From an uncultured Clostridia bacterium (GTDB lineage Bacteria > Bacillota > Clostridia > UBA1381), in contig CAKSSN010000021.1 of assembly GCA_934489015.1 (NCBI GenBank), forward strand, positions 1 to 45,494: 45,494 nucleotides of DNA, read 5' to 3'. The notes beneath the pieces are model-generated. The model saw only the letters and a list, made by a program, of their open reading frames with translations, searched no databases and was not told the origin of the DNA. Position numbers and translations under genes: made by a program. Shown piece after piece: positions 8,777-17,429 of the stretch (position 1 is the first letter of the stretch; each line of letters opens with the position of its first letter).

Positions 8777-9012
8777 TGAACAATTACAAAATGCACTCAT
8801 ATACTAATTTTTTCGGCATTTTGTAATTGTTCAAGTGCAAGGATTTTGTGCTTTTTTGCCAAAAGTCTTGCACTTTCAAGTCGGCTGTCGTCCCCCGACA
8901 GTTGACTTGAAACAGTAATTAAATCAATGTCGTGAACCTAAAAACGGCATTCTTATGCTGTTTTTAGGTGTGAAACCGAAGGTTTCACACAAATGGTTTC
9001 GCAAAACCATTT
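8777..9012. repeat. Cluster of six consecutive long hairpins
   Basis: The gap between the GH78 gene and the 663-residue orphan is nearly all inverted repeat. From left: 18-bp arms 8777-8794/8816-8833; 9-bp arms 8833-8841/8867-8875 with an imperfect inner stem; 9-bp 8874-8882/8904-8912 enclosing CTGTCG/CGACAG; about 14 bp 8937-8950/8955-8968 with loop TCTT and one mismatch; 10-bp 8968-8977/8981-8990; 9-bp 8991-8999/9004-9012 with loop CGCA. They could stabilise or process the polycistronic mRNA, act as partial terminators, or be palindromic mobile repeats. None is followed by a long U run. No coding frame was seen here. Confidence 0.9.
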
Positions 9013-9059
9013 GTTCAGTAGACATTAAGTATTGTTTATCTGCAAAGAGAAACAAGCAT

Positions 9060-11957
9060 TTACTCTTTCCCTTCCGTAATTATCCCGCAGCCTTCGGGCG
9101 CTTTGATTTCCTTTATATTTTTTCCCTTGTCTATGTTTACAAATATAGGTCCCATAGGCGTTGGTATTGTTGCTTTTACAAATCGCAATCCGCACAAATT
9201 AGGTTTAAATTCAAATTTTTTAAACCCCGGCAAAACAGGTCTAACACCTGCAATATGCGTCAGCAAATATACTGCCGGCGAGGAACCCCAGCCATGGCAT
9301 ACACTTCTTGTCCACTCCTTGCTTTCCTCACAGGCAAAACCTTCCCATGCCGTGGTTGTACCTCTCTCAAGCATACCGCAGTAATCTCTCCGCATAGCGT
9401 CTAAAAGGCCATTGTAATCTTTGTTTTCACAAAGTGCACCATATGAGTAATACAATCCGAACGGTGAGCCTATGGTTACAATATCCTCAATATTCCTGTA
9501 TTTTGCGGCAATATTCCTTGCAGGCGAGGAATTTCCGTAGACATAGCCGTCTTTTTTTATATTATTTACAATTTTCATTGCCCCTTTCTTATACTCTCCT
9601 TCCGCAACGCCGTACATACACGCAATTGCATTTGTCTGCTCGCTGACTCTTGAATAATTCACAAAGGTATCATAATCAACTGCTTCAAGTTCATTTTTTT
9701 TGAAAAATTCAAGATACAGCTTATATCCGTACTCGTCACGCACAGAATCGACATACGCATTCATTTCATTGCTCCAACAATACTTATTAATCGCCGCCTT
9801 TAATTTCTCAGCCTTTTCGGCATAAATGCGGCTGTTTTCCGTTTCACAAATATCTTTCGTCATCAGCGAAGCAACAATATAGGAGCGGTATAAATAAATA
9901 TTACTCGCCGTGACCTCTCCACAGGGCAGCAAATCATTTTCTCCCCATTCTATCAGATTCCATGCGCCTTCCATAGCAAAAAGTCCTCTGGCACTCATCA
10001 TTTGCTCACAGTTTGAAAGCATTCTTTTTACAGACGGCAATAGCTTTTTCATATATTCGCTGTTTCCACTGTACAGATAGTTGTCATAAACCTGCAAAAG
10101 CCACATGAACGACCATGACGGCAGCCCTCCATAGCAGAAATTTCCGAAAGCCGGGCAAACCAGAAATTTGCCGTTTTTAAATCGTTCATCTTCTCTATGA
10201 TAACGCCTTATATATTCATCAGTCATACTATCGGCAAGAATTTTCAGGCATTTATGGTCATAATCATAATTCCCGACACTTACAAGGTTTGCATGAGCGG
10301 TAACCTTTGCATCTCCTGCCCAATATACCTGTTCAAATCCCGGGCAGTCAACATATGTATCCTGCATACAGCCGAGTGCGGTGTTTACCCCCATTTTATA
10401 TATTTCATTTAATGTGAAGTCGTCACACATAAAGCTAGCAATGCACTTCGGTGCACTCTTGGCACTTATTACTCCAAAGTAACGCAATTTTATATCTTCC
10501 TCTGCTCTTACGATCACGGATAAATATCTGAAACCCTTTGTATAAAACGATGTATACGTCTGCCAACCATCCATGCAGATATAGCGCATACACTCCGAAT
10601 TATTATGATTCTTTCCATTATCGGAAATTAAATCAAACGGTTCAATCTCTATCATCTGCCCCTCCTTTGCGCAAACAGAAAATGTTATGTATCCTACCTG
10701 TTCAACACCAAAATCAAGAATAAATGATATATCGCCATTGCTCATAACTGCATAATCTGTGTTTTGCGTTAAAACGTTACTTACGTTCTCTGCAAATAAA
10801 TTTTCATTTTTTTCGTCAATTTTAAGCTTTAAATCGGGATTTGAAAAGCCTCCGTCAAAGCTTAAGTATCTGTATAGTCCAGTCAGGAAACCCACACTAT
10901 TATCAAACACATCACAAAGCTGCAGCTTTTCAAATGTTTCTCTCGGTATCTCATCAATCGTCTTTGAACGCAGTATCATATCAATTGCATTTTTAATATT
11001 TTCATTACTTATTGGAGTATACTTGTAATATGCCCACGCATAATAGTTTGTGTTTGTTTCAAAACAGCACACGCCGCATACTCCCTTTTCATTACCAAAA
11101 ATCTGCTTTTTAAATTTCAACGGACAGTCACCGAAAATAAAGATTTCCGACTCTGCAATGGTATTTGAAACAGCAATCAGATTTTCACCTTTTTTAAAAA
11201 TCGCCTTTGTATCTGTCTTATTTCCGTTTATATAAAATGTTCCGGATGTGCAGACACATTCCGCTTCAAAATCTTTTTCGGATATAACAGACAATATAAA
11301 AATATCAAAATTACGTTTTGTAACAGGATTCGATTTTCGCTTTGAATTTCTTAATCTGAATCCAAAACCTTTCATTTTTTGTACGCCAAGCAGCGATATA
11401 ATGCGTTCCGGCATAATAAGATTTTCACTTGCATTTCCCCCAGGTATATTCTCTATACTCACCTCTTCAAACTCAATAATTTGAGCATTTTCCCACATAC
11501 TGCAATCAAAATCAATATCAATAATATGACTGTCAATTCTTGCATCGAAATGTTCTTCGCACCTGCGGATCGGTTCAAGCGGAGGACAAATACAATAGGT
11601 ATCATCTGTAAACGAATTAATTTTTTTCATTTTCCAGCTCTCATCGGTTTCACATATAGTTGTTTCGTCACAAGTAATTTCAGCTGCCACTCCGCCATTT
11701 TCAAGTTTTAAAACAAATATAACAATAACGTTTCTTCCTTTTTTTAAAAACATTGAAATGTCTTTTCTATCACAAAGCTTACAATTGTCAAACGACCTCG
11801 TGGGTCCTCTTCCTGTATCGACTCCATTTATAAACACGGCATACTCACCCATTGATGCAATATTCAAATAAATTTCATTGCAGCAATCAGTATAAAACTC
11901 TTTTCTGAAAGCATACCAATCATACGTTTTCGCTTTTTTATCATAAATCCAATTCAT
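9060..11957 (-). CDS. GH78 alpha-L-rhamnosidase
   Basis: Inverting glycosidase that releases terminal alpha-L-rhamnose. The GH78 signature DCPGFEQVYWAGDA (537-550) corresponds to the usual DCPQRxERxGWTGDA and contains the general-acid acidic residues; TTAWEGF (868-874) has the Glu (872) matching the proposed catalytic base. The (alpha/alpha)6 barrel spans about 510-880, preceded by beta-sandwich domains (an N-terminal lectin-like part to about 170, a second at 380-500) and followed by a short C-terminal beta domain. The length of 965 is typical. There is no signal peptide, so it is intracellular. The ATG at 11957 has AAGGAGAT upstream. The signature is somewhat divergent (Gly-Phe for Gln-Arg), so substrate preference may differ from characterised enzymes. 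Confidence 0.87.
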   Translation of the reverse strand: MNWIYDKKAKTYDWYAFRKEFYTDCCNEIYLNIASMGEYAVFINGVDTGRGPTRSFDNCKLCDRKDISMFLKKGRNVIVIFVLKLENGGVAAEITCDETTICETDESWKMKKINSFTDDTYCICPPLEPIRRCEEHFDARIDSHIIDIDFDCSMWENAQIIEFEEVSIENIPGGNASENLIMPERIISLLGVQKMKGFGFRLRNSKRKSNPVTKRNFDIFILSVISEKDFEAECVCTSGTFYINGNKTDTKAIFKKGENLIAVSNTIAESEIFIFGDCPLKFKKQIFGNEKGVCGVCCFETNTNYYAWAYYKYTPISNENIKNAIDMILRSKTIDEIPRETFEKLQLCDVFDNSVGFLTGLYRYLSFDGGFSNPDLKLKIDEKNENLFAENVSNVLTQNTDYAVMSNGDISFILDFGVEQVGYITFSVCAKEGQMIEIEPFDLISDNGKNHNNSECMRYICMDGWQTYTSFYTKGFRYLSVIVRAEEDIKLRYFGVISAKSAPKCIASFMCDDFTLNEIYKMGVNTALGCMQDTYVDCPGFEQVYWAGDAKVTAHANLVSVGNYDYDHKCLKILADSMTDEYIRRYHREDERFKNGKFLVCPAFGNFCYGGLPSWSFMWLLQVYDNYLYSGNSEYMKKLLPSVKRMLSNCEQMMSARGLFAMEGAWNLIEWGENDLLPCGEVTASNIYLYRSYIVASLMTKDICETENSRIYAEKAEKLKAAINKYCWSNEMNAYVDSVRDEYGYKLYLEFFKKNELEAVDYDTFVNYSRVSEQTNAIACMYGVAEGEYKKGAMKIVNNIKKDGYVYGNSSPARNIAAKYRNIEDIVTIGSPFGLYYSYGALCENKDYNGLLDAMRRDYCGMLERGTTTAWEGFACEESKEWTRSVCHGWGSSPAVYLLTHIAGVRPVLPGFKKFEFKPNLCGLRFVKATIPTPMGPIFVNIDKGKNIKEIKAPEGCGIITEGKE

Positions 11958-12019
11958 AAAATATCTCCTTAATCTTTATCTGTAAATATCAATAAAAATC
12001 ACTACCATATATTATAAGC

Positions 12020-14596
12020 TTATTTTGTATACATTTCTACTCCAACGGGATATCTGCCGCTACTTCTGCCATAAAGTGAAAAACTGTTTTCCGCAAAAAA
12101 TGAAACGGTAAATAAATCTTCCAGTTTATCCGCAGCCTTTGCATCAATTTTCATTTCACACAAATACCCGTATGAACCTGCTTCTTCATTCTTATTATCT
12201 GCTGCCTGATAGTGCCATGAAAGACACCCTCTGCTATCTGCCGGCGCATCAAGGAGCTGAAATGATTTGTTGATATCTCCGACAGACAATTTCACTTCGG
12301 ATGGATAAAGCTTATTGTCAGTTTGATAATAGGTATTCGGATTTACCCCGTGATCGCTGTTAAGTATTACACTTTCAGGAGTCCATTTTATATTTTCCCT
12401 ATCCTTTGTAAGCACCTCTTTTGATGACGCTTCAAAACGAATGTAAATATCCTTTCCGGAAGTATACCCGGGAATTCTATTTTTTTCTGCCGTAAATACC
12501 AGCTTGCCGTTACCAATACAATTGATTTTATTTCCACATTGAATATAAGAGACATCTGTAAAGCCTGTGGCTTTTGCATTTTCCAGTTCAAGCACATTTC
12601 TTTTTGCCTGCATATCAAAAATGACAAAATTACGCATTATCACTTTTGTGTCCTCATCAATTAAATACAGCCGCAAAACAGCAATTCCATCCTCCTCCGG
12701 TAATTTAATTTCGAGAGTTCCGGCAAAGGTACATCCGTATCTCGAATAATCTACAGGAAATTCATCGGTTTTAACAACCGCTCCATTGAAAACAAGTTCC
12801 CATTTTATTTTTGTACTTTTATTATGGTTAATATCAGTAAAAGATGATATAACAAGCGGTATTTTAATGATTTCACACGGTGTGCATGTTTTCATCGGCG
12901 AACAATCCACCGCCAAAAAATCCTGCGAATGAAGATCCGCAACAGTCATTTGCGGAACATACTCTTCATATCCGAATTCCTTTATTGTTCCGTCAATGCG
13001 GAAGTAGCCGTTAAACTCATTTATAACATCACGAAATTCCGTAAACACAAAGCCGCACATTTCATCATGAAGCCTAAATTCATTCATCATGTATTTGTAC
13101 TGCCATGAAATGTCGCTGTCTCCGGCAACGCCAACATTGCCATTCACAAAATAGTCCCAGTAATTTCCGCATTCGCAGTTTAAAACAGGTACGTCAGGGC
13201 AGGTATATTCACCGCCTACAAAATTAAAGTCGCTTCCAACATAGCTGCTTTCCGTGAACTGTTCTATCCCCTTTTTTAGTCTTTCATAGCCGTTTGCATA
13301 AAGATGCCACGAATTTACATCTGTAACGGTATGGTTTCTGTCATTATCATGAACAGAATTATCATCAATAATCCTTGTATTATCAATAGCCTTTGCCTTT
13401 TTGTAGCAAGATACAACCCACTTTTGAGTTTTTTCAGGATATGTAAGCTTTTCCGCTCCGTTTTCGTCCGTTTCACTCTCATACAAGCCCCATGTTTCAT
13501 TAAACAGCACCCACATAAATATTGACGGATGATTAAAATCACGCTCTATTATATCCGTCATTATCTTTTCATAAAACATTTTTCCGATTATGCTTTTCCC
13601 ATAGCCGACAACAGGCATATCCTCGATTACAAGCATTCCTATTTTGTCGGCATAATAAAGCTTTCTCGGATCCTCAGGCTTTATATGAATTCTGAACGAA
13701 TTAAGCCCGAGTGACTTCATCTGCATAACCTGTTCTTTTATTTTTTCATCGGAGCTCTCCGTAAAACCGTTTAGCGTGCAGGATTGGTCAAGGCAGCTGT
13801 TTATATACACAGGCTTACCATTTAACGTAATGTATTTTCTTTTTAAATTATCAAAGCGTGCTGCGCCTATTTCCCTTATTCCGAAATATGTTTGTATTTC
13901 ATCAGTACCGCTTTCTGTTTCAAGTGTTATTTTTCCATCATACAAATAAGGGCTGTCAGGTGACCAAAGCTTTGGATTTTGGAAATAAAGTGTAAGCTCA
14001 TCAGAAGCCGTTGATGCTGTAATCCCCTCAAAATCCGCCGTAAGCATTCCTGATTTATTGCCGATTATTTTTGCACTTATTTTTACAACTCCGCTGCAAA
14101 ACGTCCTGATTTTAAAGCTTTCAATATATGTTTTCGGTCGTTCTTCAAGCCAAACACTCTGCCATATTCCGCTTTTACCACTGTATGTTTTACCATTTGG
14201 CTGATAGCAATAGCCTCCGTCCTGAACACGTATAATTATTTCATTTTCAAAATCGTTTTTCCATGCATCGGTTACATCTGCATATATAGGTGTATATCCG
14301 CTGAAATAATGACCTATATACTTTTGATTTACAAATATGTCACATTCATAGCAAAGAGCACCTACATTCAAGAATACTCTGTTATCTCCGCAATTAAATT
14401 CCGCATATTTTTTGTACCATCCAATACCGGTCTCTTTTTTATTAATACCCGAAAGCTCCGTTGCCCATGAAAACGGTACGTTTATTTTCTCCGAAAAATC
14501 AGGCTTATCAAAAGAAAACTCCCACTCGCCGTTAAGACTTTTCCATTTTTTTCGCATACACTGCGGATTAGGATGCTCTTGTCTTAAATTTTTCAT
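12020..14596 (-). CDS. GH2 glycoside hydrolase (beta-galactosidase/glucuronidase-like)
   Basis: Retaining GH2 enzyme of 858 residues, cytoplasmic by lack of a signal peptide. It starts with a jelly-roll sugar-binding domain (LNGEWEFSFD at 21-30, FLNVGALCYECDIFVN about 75-90), then an immunoglobulin-like domain (about 160-245, ending in TYFGIREI) and a TIM barrel. FNETW gives the acid/base Glu367 and NCECGNYW the nucleophile Glu475. About 250 further residues form extra beta domains. GH2 includes beta-galactosidase, glucuronidase, mannosidase and arabinosidase activities; this one lacks the mannosidase signature seen in the 125-684 remnant. Hairpins at 14636-14734 precede it. AAAGGAA serves the ATG at 14596. 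Confidence 0.87.
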   Translation of the reverse strand: MKNLRQEHPNPQCMRKKWKSLNGEWEFSFDKPDFSEKINVPFSWATELSGINKKETGIGWYKKYAEFNCGDNRVFLNVGALCYECDIFVNQKYIGHYFSGYTPIYADVTDAWKNDFENEIIIRVQDGGYCYQPNGKTYSGKSGIWQSVWLEERPKTYIESFKIRTFCSGVVKISAKIIGNKSGMLTADFEGITASTASDELTLYFQNPKLWSPDSPYLYDGKITLETESGTDEIQTYFGIREIGAARFDNLKRKYITLNGKPVYINSCLDQSCTLNGFTESSDEKIKEQVMQMKSLGLNSFRIHIKPEDPRKLYYADKIGMLVIEDMPVVGYGKSIIGKMFYEKIMTDIIERDFNHPSIFMWVLFNETWGLYESETDENGAEKLTYPEKTQKWVVSCYKKAKAIDNTRIIDDNSVHDNDRNHTVTDVNSWHLYANGYERLKKGIEQFTESSYVGSDFNFVGGEYTCPDVPVLNCECGNYWDYFVNGNVGVAGDSDISWQYKYMMNEFRLHDEMCGFVFTEFRDVINEFNGYFRIDGTIKEFGYEEYVPQMTVADLHSQDFLAVDCSPMKTCTPCEIIKIPLVISSFTDINHNKSTKIKWELVFNGAVVKTDEFPVDYSRYGCTFAGTLEIKLPEEDGIAVLRLYLIDEDTKVIMRNFVIFDMQAKRNVLELENAKATGFTDVSYIQCGNKINCIGNGKLVFTAEKNRIPGYTSGKDIYIRFEASSKEVLTKDRENIKWTPESVILNSDHGVNPNTYYQTDNKLYPSEVKLSVGDINKSFQLLDAPADSRGCLSWHYQAADNKNEEAGSYGYLCEMKIDAKAADKLEDLFTVSFFAENSFSLYGRSSGRYPVGVEMYTK

Positions 14597-14635
14597 AATA
14601 CTATTCCTTTCTGTAAATATATAAAGCTATATATC

Positions 14636-14734
14636 AATTTAAGGTAATTGTAAAACCGCAGTTTTGCAATTACCTTAAATTATACATTAAATTCCGGAAT
14701 TATACCACCGCAGAATAAATCTGCGGCGGTATAA
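14636..14734. repeat. Pair of long hairpins between two operon genes
   Basis: First hairpin: 21-base arms 14636-14656 and 14661-14681 with loop CGCA and one mismatch. Second: 15-base arms 14700-14714 and 14720-14734; in the minus-strand RNA its only mismatch is a G-U pair. They lie between the stop of the module-only protein and the GH2 ribosome site. The CGCA loop also occurs in the last hairpin of the 8777-9012 cluster. Likely mRNA-processing or attenuation elements, or palindromic repeats. Confidence 0.85.
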
Positions 14735-14759
14735 CGTCTCTTATATTTCCGGACAAATT

Positions 14760-17360
14760 TCATTCGGTAAATCTCAAGGTATATAATTCACCGCGAATAT
14801 CTGTATTGAACTTAATATATATGTCGTGAATGCCGGTAAGCTTTTCATTCAAAATTGCTTCAAAGTCCGACGGATTGTTTTCGCTTCCTATAACAGTATC
14901 ATCGGTTTCAATCATTGCAACAGGCTCCGAATCAAGACTGTCGGCATAAATGCTTATTGAACCCTTATATCCCTGTTTCTGGAACAAATTAATATAAACC
15001 TGCTCTGCGCCGGTGCTGCCGAAATCCATATTTCCGATGTGAATCCATCCATCCTTACATGCACTTTTAACCGCATTACTGTTTATATCATTTATAAATA
15101 TTCCACATGATGAGAAATCCCATGTGTTTTGCAGAATATTGTTTGCCGTCATTGCATTTATTGAAGCGTCCGTGTGCTTCGGTGTATATGTTACAGCAGG
15201 CATAAACGGTTTGAGTTTCCCCCATTCATCAAACATAAATGCCTTTGCTGCTCTGCCTGACACACTCGGAAGCTTTATGGCAGCGCTCGCTGTTTCAATG
15301 CCGTAGCCTATAATTTCATCCTCACTGAGAGCAACATCGGAAAGTGCGGTTGACTCATCGTAAATACCTAATACAAGCTTGCAGTCCGCCCCTATATTTT
15401 CAGAGAGTTCTGAGTTATGCGCAAAAGTTACATTTATCTTTTGATTTGCCTCATTAAAATCTACACGATACGGTGCTTTCTCAAATGTTAATGAGGTAAT
15501 GCTTCCTGTGCCCTCCGCATAAAATCTGAGTTCCACATCATGTACTCCTGTGATTGTACCGCTCAGCGATTCCGTAAAATCTTGGAAATTAGTCCAACCA
15601 CCTGTGCTTGCAATGATAAACTTACCTCTTTCAATACCATCTATCAGTACTCCTATCGGTTGTTTTTGCCATGTATTGTGTATCGAAGCATTGATTTTCA
15701 CGTTTACTATCTGTTCGTTATCACCAAAATCAACGTTTTTCCATTTGATTGTTTTGAATGCATTAAGGTTTCCGAAATATGCCGTACCAACTCCTGAACC
15801 TCCTACATAAACGGTTACGTCACTGCAGTCCTCTGCATTATTCATATTCAATACATCACTGTAAGCATCCTTTGTTATGGGTGTATTCACAAACTCAAAT
15901 TTGCTGACTCTAATATATTGCTGAAGTGCAACCATAATAGTATGAGTTCCCGAAAGCTTTCCGACAGGCCGTACGATTTCAGCGTTACTTCCTCCCCAAG
16001 CTGTGCTTATTGCCGGGCTGGCAGCCATCAGTAACAATCCCGTTCCGGCATTTTCGCCTGCTCTCTTTACTATAGGGGTATTATTCTCAAATGCTATTGT
16101 ATCTCCGTCTTGATATTCATAATTTCCCATATCGAAAACATATAGATAGCCCACTTGCCATCGGTTGCCATAAGTTTCCTTTATGTATTTTTCTGTTGTT
16201 TCATCAGTTCCGAAATCAAGATTATTGTATATAGCATATGCAAAATCACTACTGCCGCTTTTTCCTGTAATATCTCCATTAGTTTCAAGGGTATATAACA
16301 GGTCACTGTCGGCTGCCGTATAACTTTTATATGCTGTTTTTGCTTCCTGGGAAAACTCAACGGCGTTTATGCGGCCATAACCTTTTACAGCGATCATTAC
16401 CGTGTTGATATTAGTCAGGTTCTTGATTCTCATTTTATAGATTTCTGACGGTGCCCAATACTGTGTCGCCGGCGGTTTAGAATCTGTCAACAACATCGTT
16501 CCTACAAAGGTTTCAGTACCTCTTGCAATTGTAGGTACGTTTCCGCTCCAAGTAACCGTATCGCCGTCTGTGTATTCATAATCCCCAAAGCTTATCACGC
16601 TTACACATGCTCCGTTCAAACCACCTGTACCATATGTCAATTTAGCATATTTTTCCGTTCTGCTGTTTTCTCCGAAATCTAATGTGTTAAATATCGCATA
16701 TGAATATTCGTCACTGCCGTTATTCCCGGCAATAGACGCATCAGACATATGATTACAGGAATATCTGTATGCAGCATCGGCGGTTTTATTTTGGGCATAT
16801 GCTGTAGGTGCTGTCCAACCTGTGAATTTTATACTTTCAAAGTAACCTCCATTGCCTTTATAGGTTACCACAACTGCCTTTTTACCTATAATATTTTTTC
16901 CGTTTGCTACGTTCACAGTGTAGTTATTCACGTTTTGAGTCTGTGTAAACTCAGCTATCTTGCTTACTTTCGCATTTGATGTATCATCAAGAGTTATGCT
17001 TTGTCCGCTTACGCTTTCTATACATCCGTCTGTATACCCGTCAATCACACTTACATATATAATTACATTACTATAATAACTTTGATTTGGAACTCTGCTT
17101 TTAAACTCAAAGCTGCCTATTCCACCGTTTCCGAAATCAACATCATCAAAATAAAAATAATTAAAATCGTTCAAATCTGTTATTCTTCCGGCATCATCCC
17201 CTGCCGTCTGCAATGTTGCTTTTGTTCCACCCAGCTTAGCTAACGTCGCCGACATACTTTCAAAAGCGTTCAGCGTTGCTGCTTCTTCGGCATGAGCCGG
17301 TACAATCATACTTCCTATTAATATTATGAGTGCAAGTATACTTGAAATTTTTCTCTTCAT
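14760..17360 (-). CDS. Secreted protein of tandem CBM6/35-like modules
   Basis: Exported protein (signal peptide ending VPAHA, about residue 24) with no recognisable catalytic domain. It is built from repeated beta-sandwiches of CBM6/35 style, each marked by an Asp-Phe-Gly anchor: VDFG at 74-77, LDFG at 227-230, LDFG at 381-384, VDFG at 543-546 and MDFG at 778-781. Modules end in GVHDVELRF- or GIHDIYIKF-like strands and a closing SLTF-type strand. Between the fourth and fifth lies an FN3/CARDB-like spacer (about 635-740), also seen at the C-terminus of the 1737-residue protein. Probably binds glycan and bridges it to the cell; binding is inferred. GGAGGA precedes the ATG at 17360. No SLH, sortase or dockerin signal was found, so retention is unexplained. 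Confidence 0.7.
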   Translation of the reverse strand: MKRKISSILALIILIGSMIVPAHAEEAATLNAFESMSATLAKLGGTKATLQTAGDDAGRITDLNDFNYFYFDDVDFGNGGIGSFEFKSRVPNQSYYSNVIIYVSVIDGYTDGCIESVSGQSITLDDTSNAKVSKIAEFTQTQNVNNYTVNVANGKNIIGKKAVVVTYKGNGGYFESIKFTGWTAPTAYAQNKTADAAYRYSCNHMSDASIAGNNGSDEYSYAIFNTLDFGENSRTEKYAKLTYGTGGLNGACVSVISFGDYEYTDGDTVTWSGNVPTIARGTETFVGTMLLTDSKPPATQYWAPSEIYKMRIKNLTNINTVMIAVKGYGRINAVEFSQEAKTAYKSYTAADSDLLYTLETNGDITGKSGSSDFAYAIYNNLDFGTDETTEKYIKETYGNRWQVGYLYVFDMGNYEYQDGDTIAFENNTPIVKRAGENAGTGLLLMAASPAISTAWGGSNAEIVRPVGKLSGTHTIMVALQQYIRVSKFEFVNTPITKDAYSDVLNMNNAEDCSDVTVYVGGSGVGTAYFGNLNAFKTIKWKNVDFGDNEQIVNVKINASIHNTWQKQPIGVLIDGIERGKFIIASTGGWTNFQDFTESLSGTITGVHDVELRFYAEGTGSITSLTFEKAPYRVDFNEANQKINVTFAHNSELSENIGADCKLVLGIYDESTALSDVALSEDEIIGYGIETASAAIKLPSVSGRAAKAFMFDEWGKLKPFMPAVTYTPKHTDASINAMTANNILQNTWDFSSCGIFINDINSNAVKSACKDGWIHIGNMDFGSTGAEQVYINLFQKQGYKGSISIYADSLDSEPVAMIETDDTVIGSENNPSDFEAILNEKLTGIHDIYIKFNTDIRGELYTLRFTE

Positions 17361-17429
17361 TAAAATTTATCCTCCTTACTATTTGTTTAAAATTTGGAAC
17401 CGTTCAAAGTAAATTTGCTTTCCCCCTTC

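Noticed and set aside
8777..9012. CRISPR array or tandem repeat
   Set aside because: The units are inverted repeats of different sequence, not direct repeats with regular spacers.
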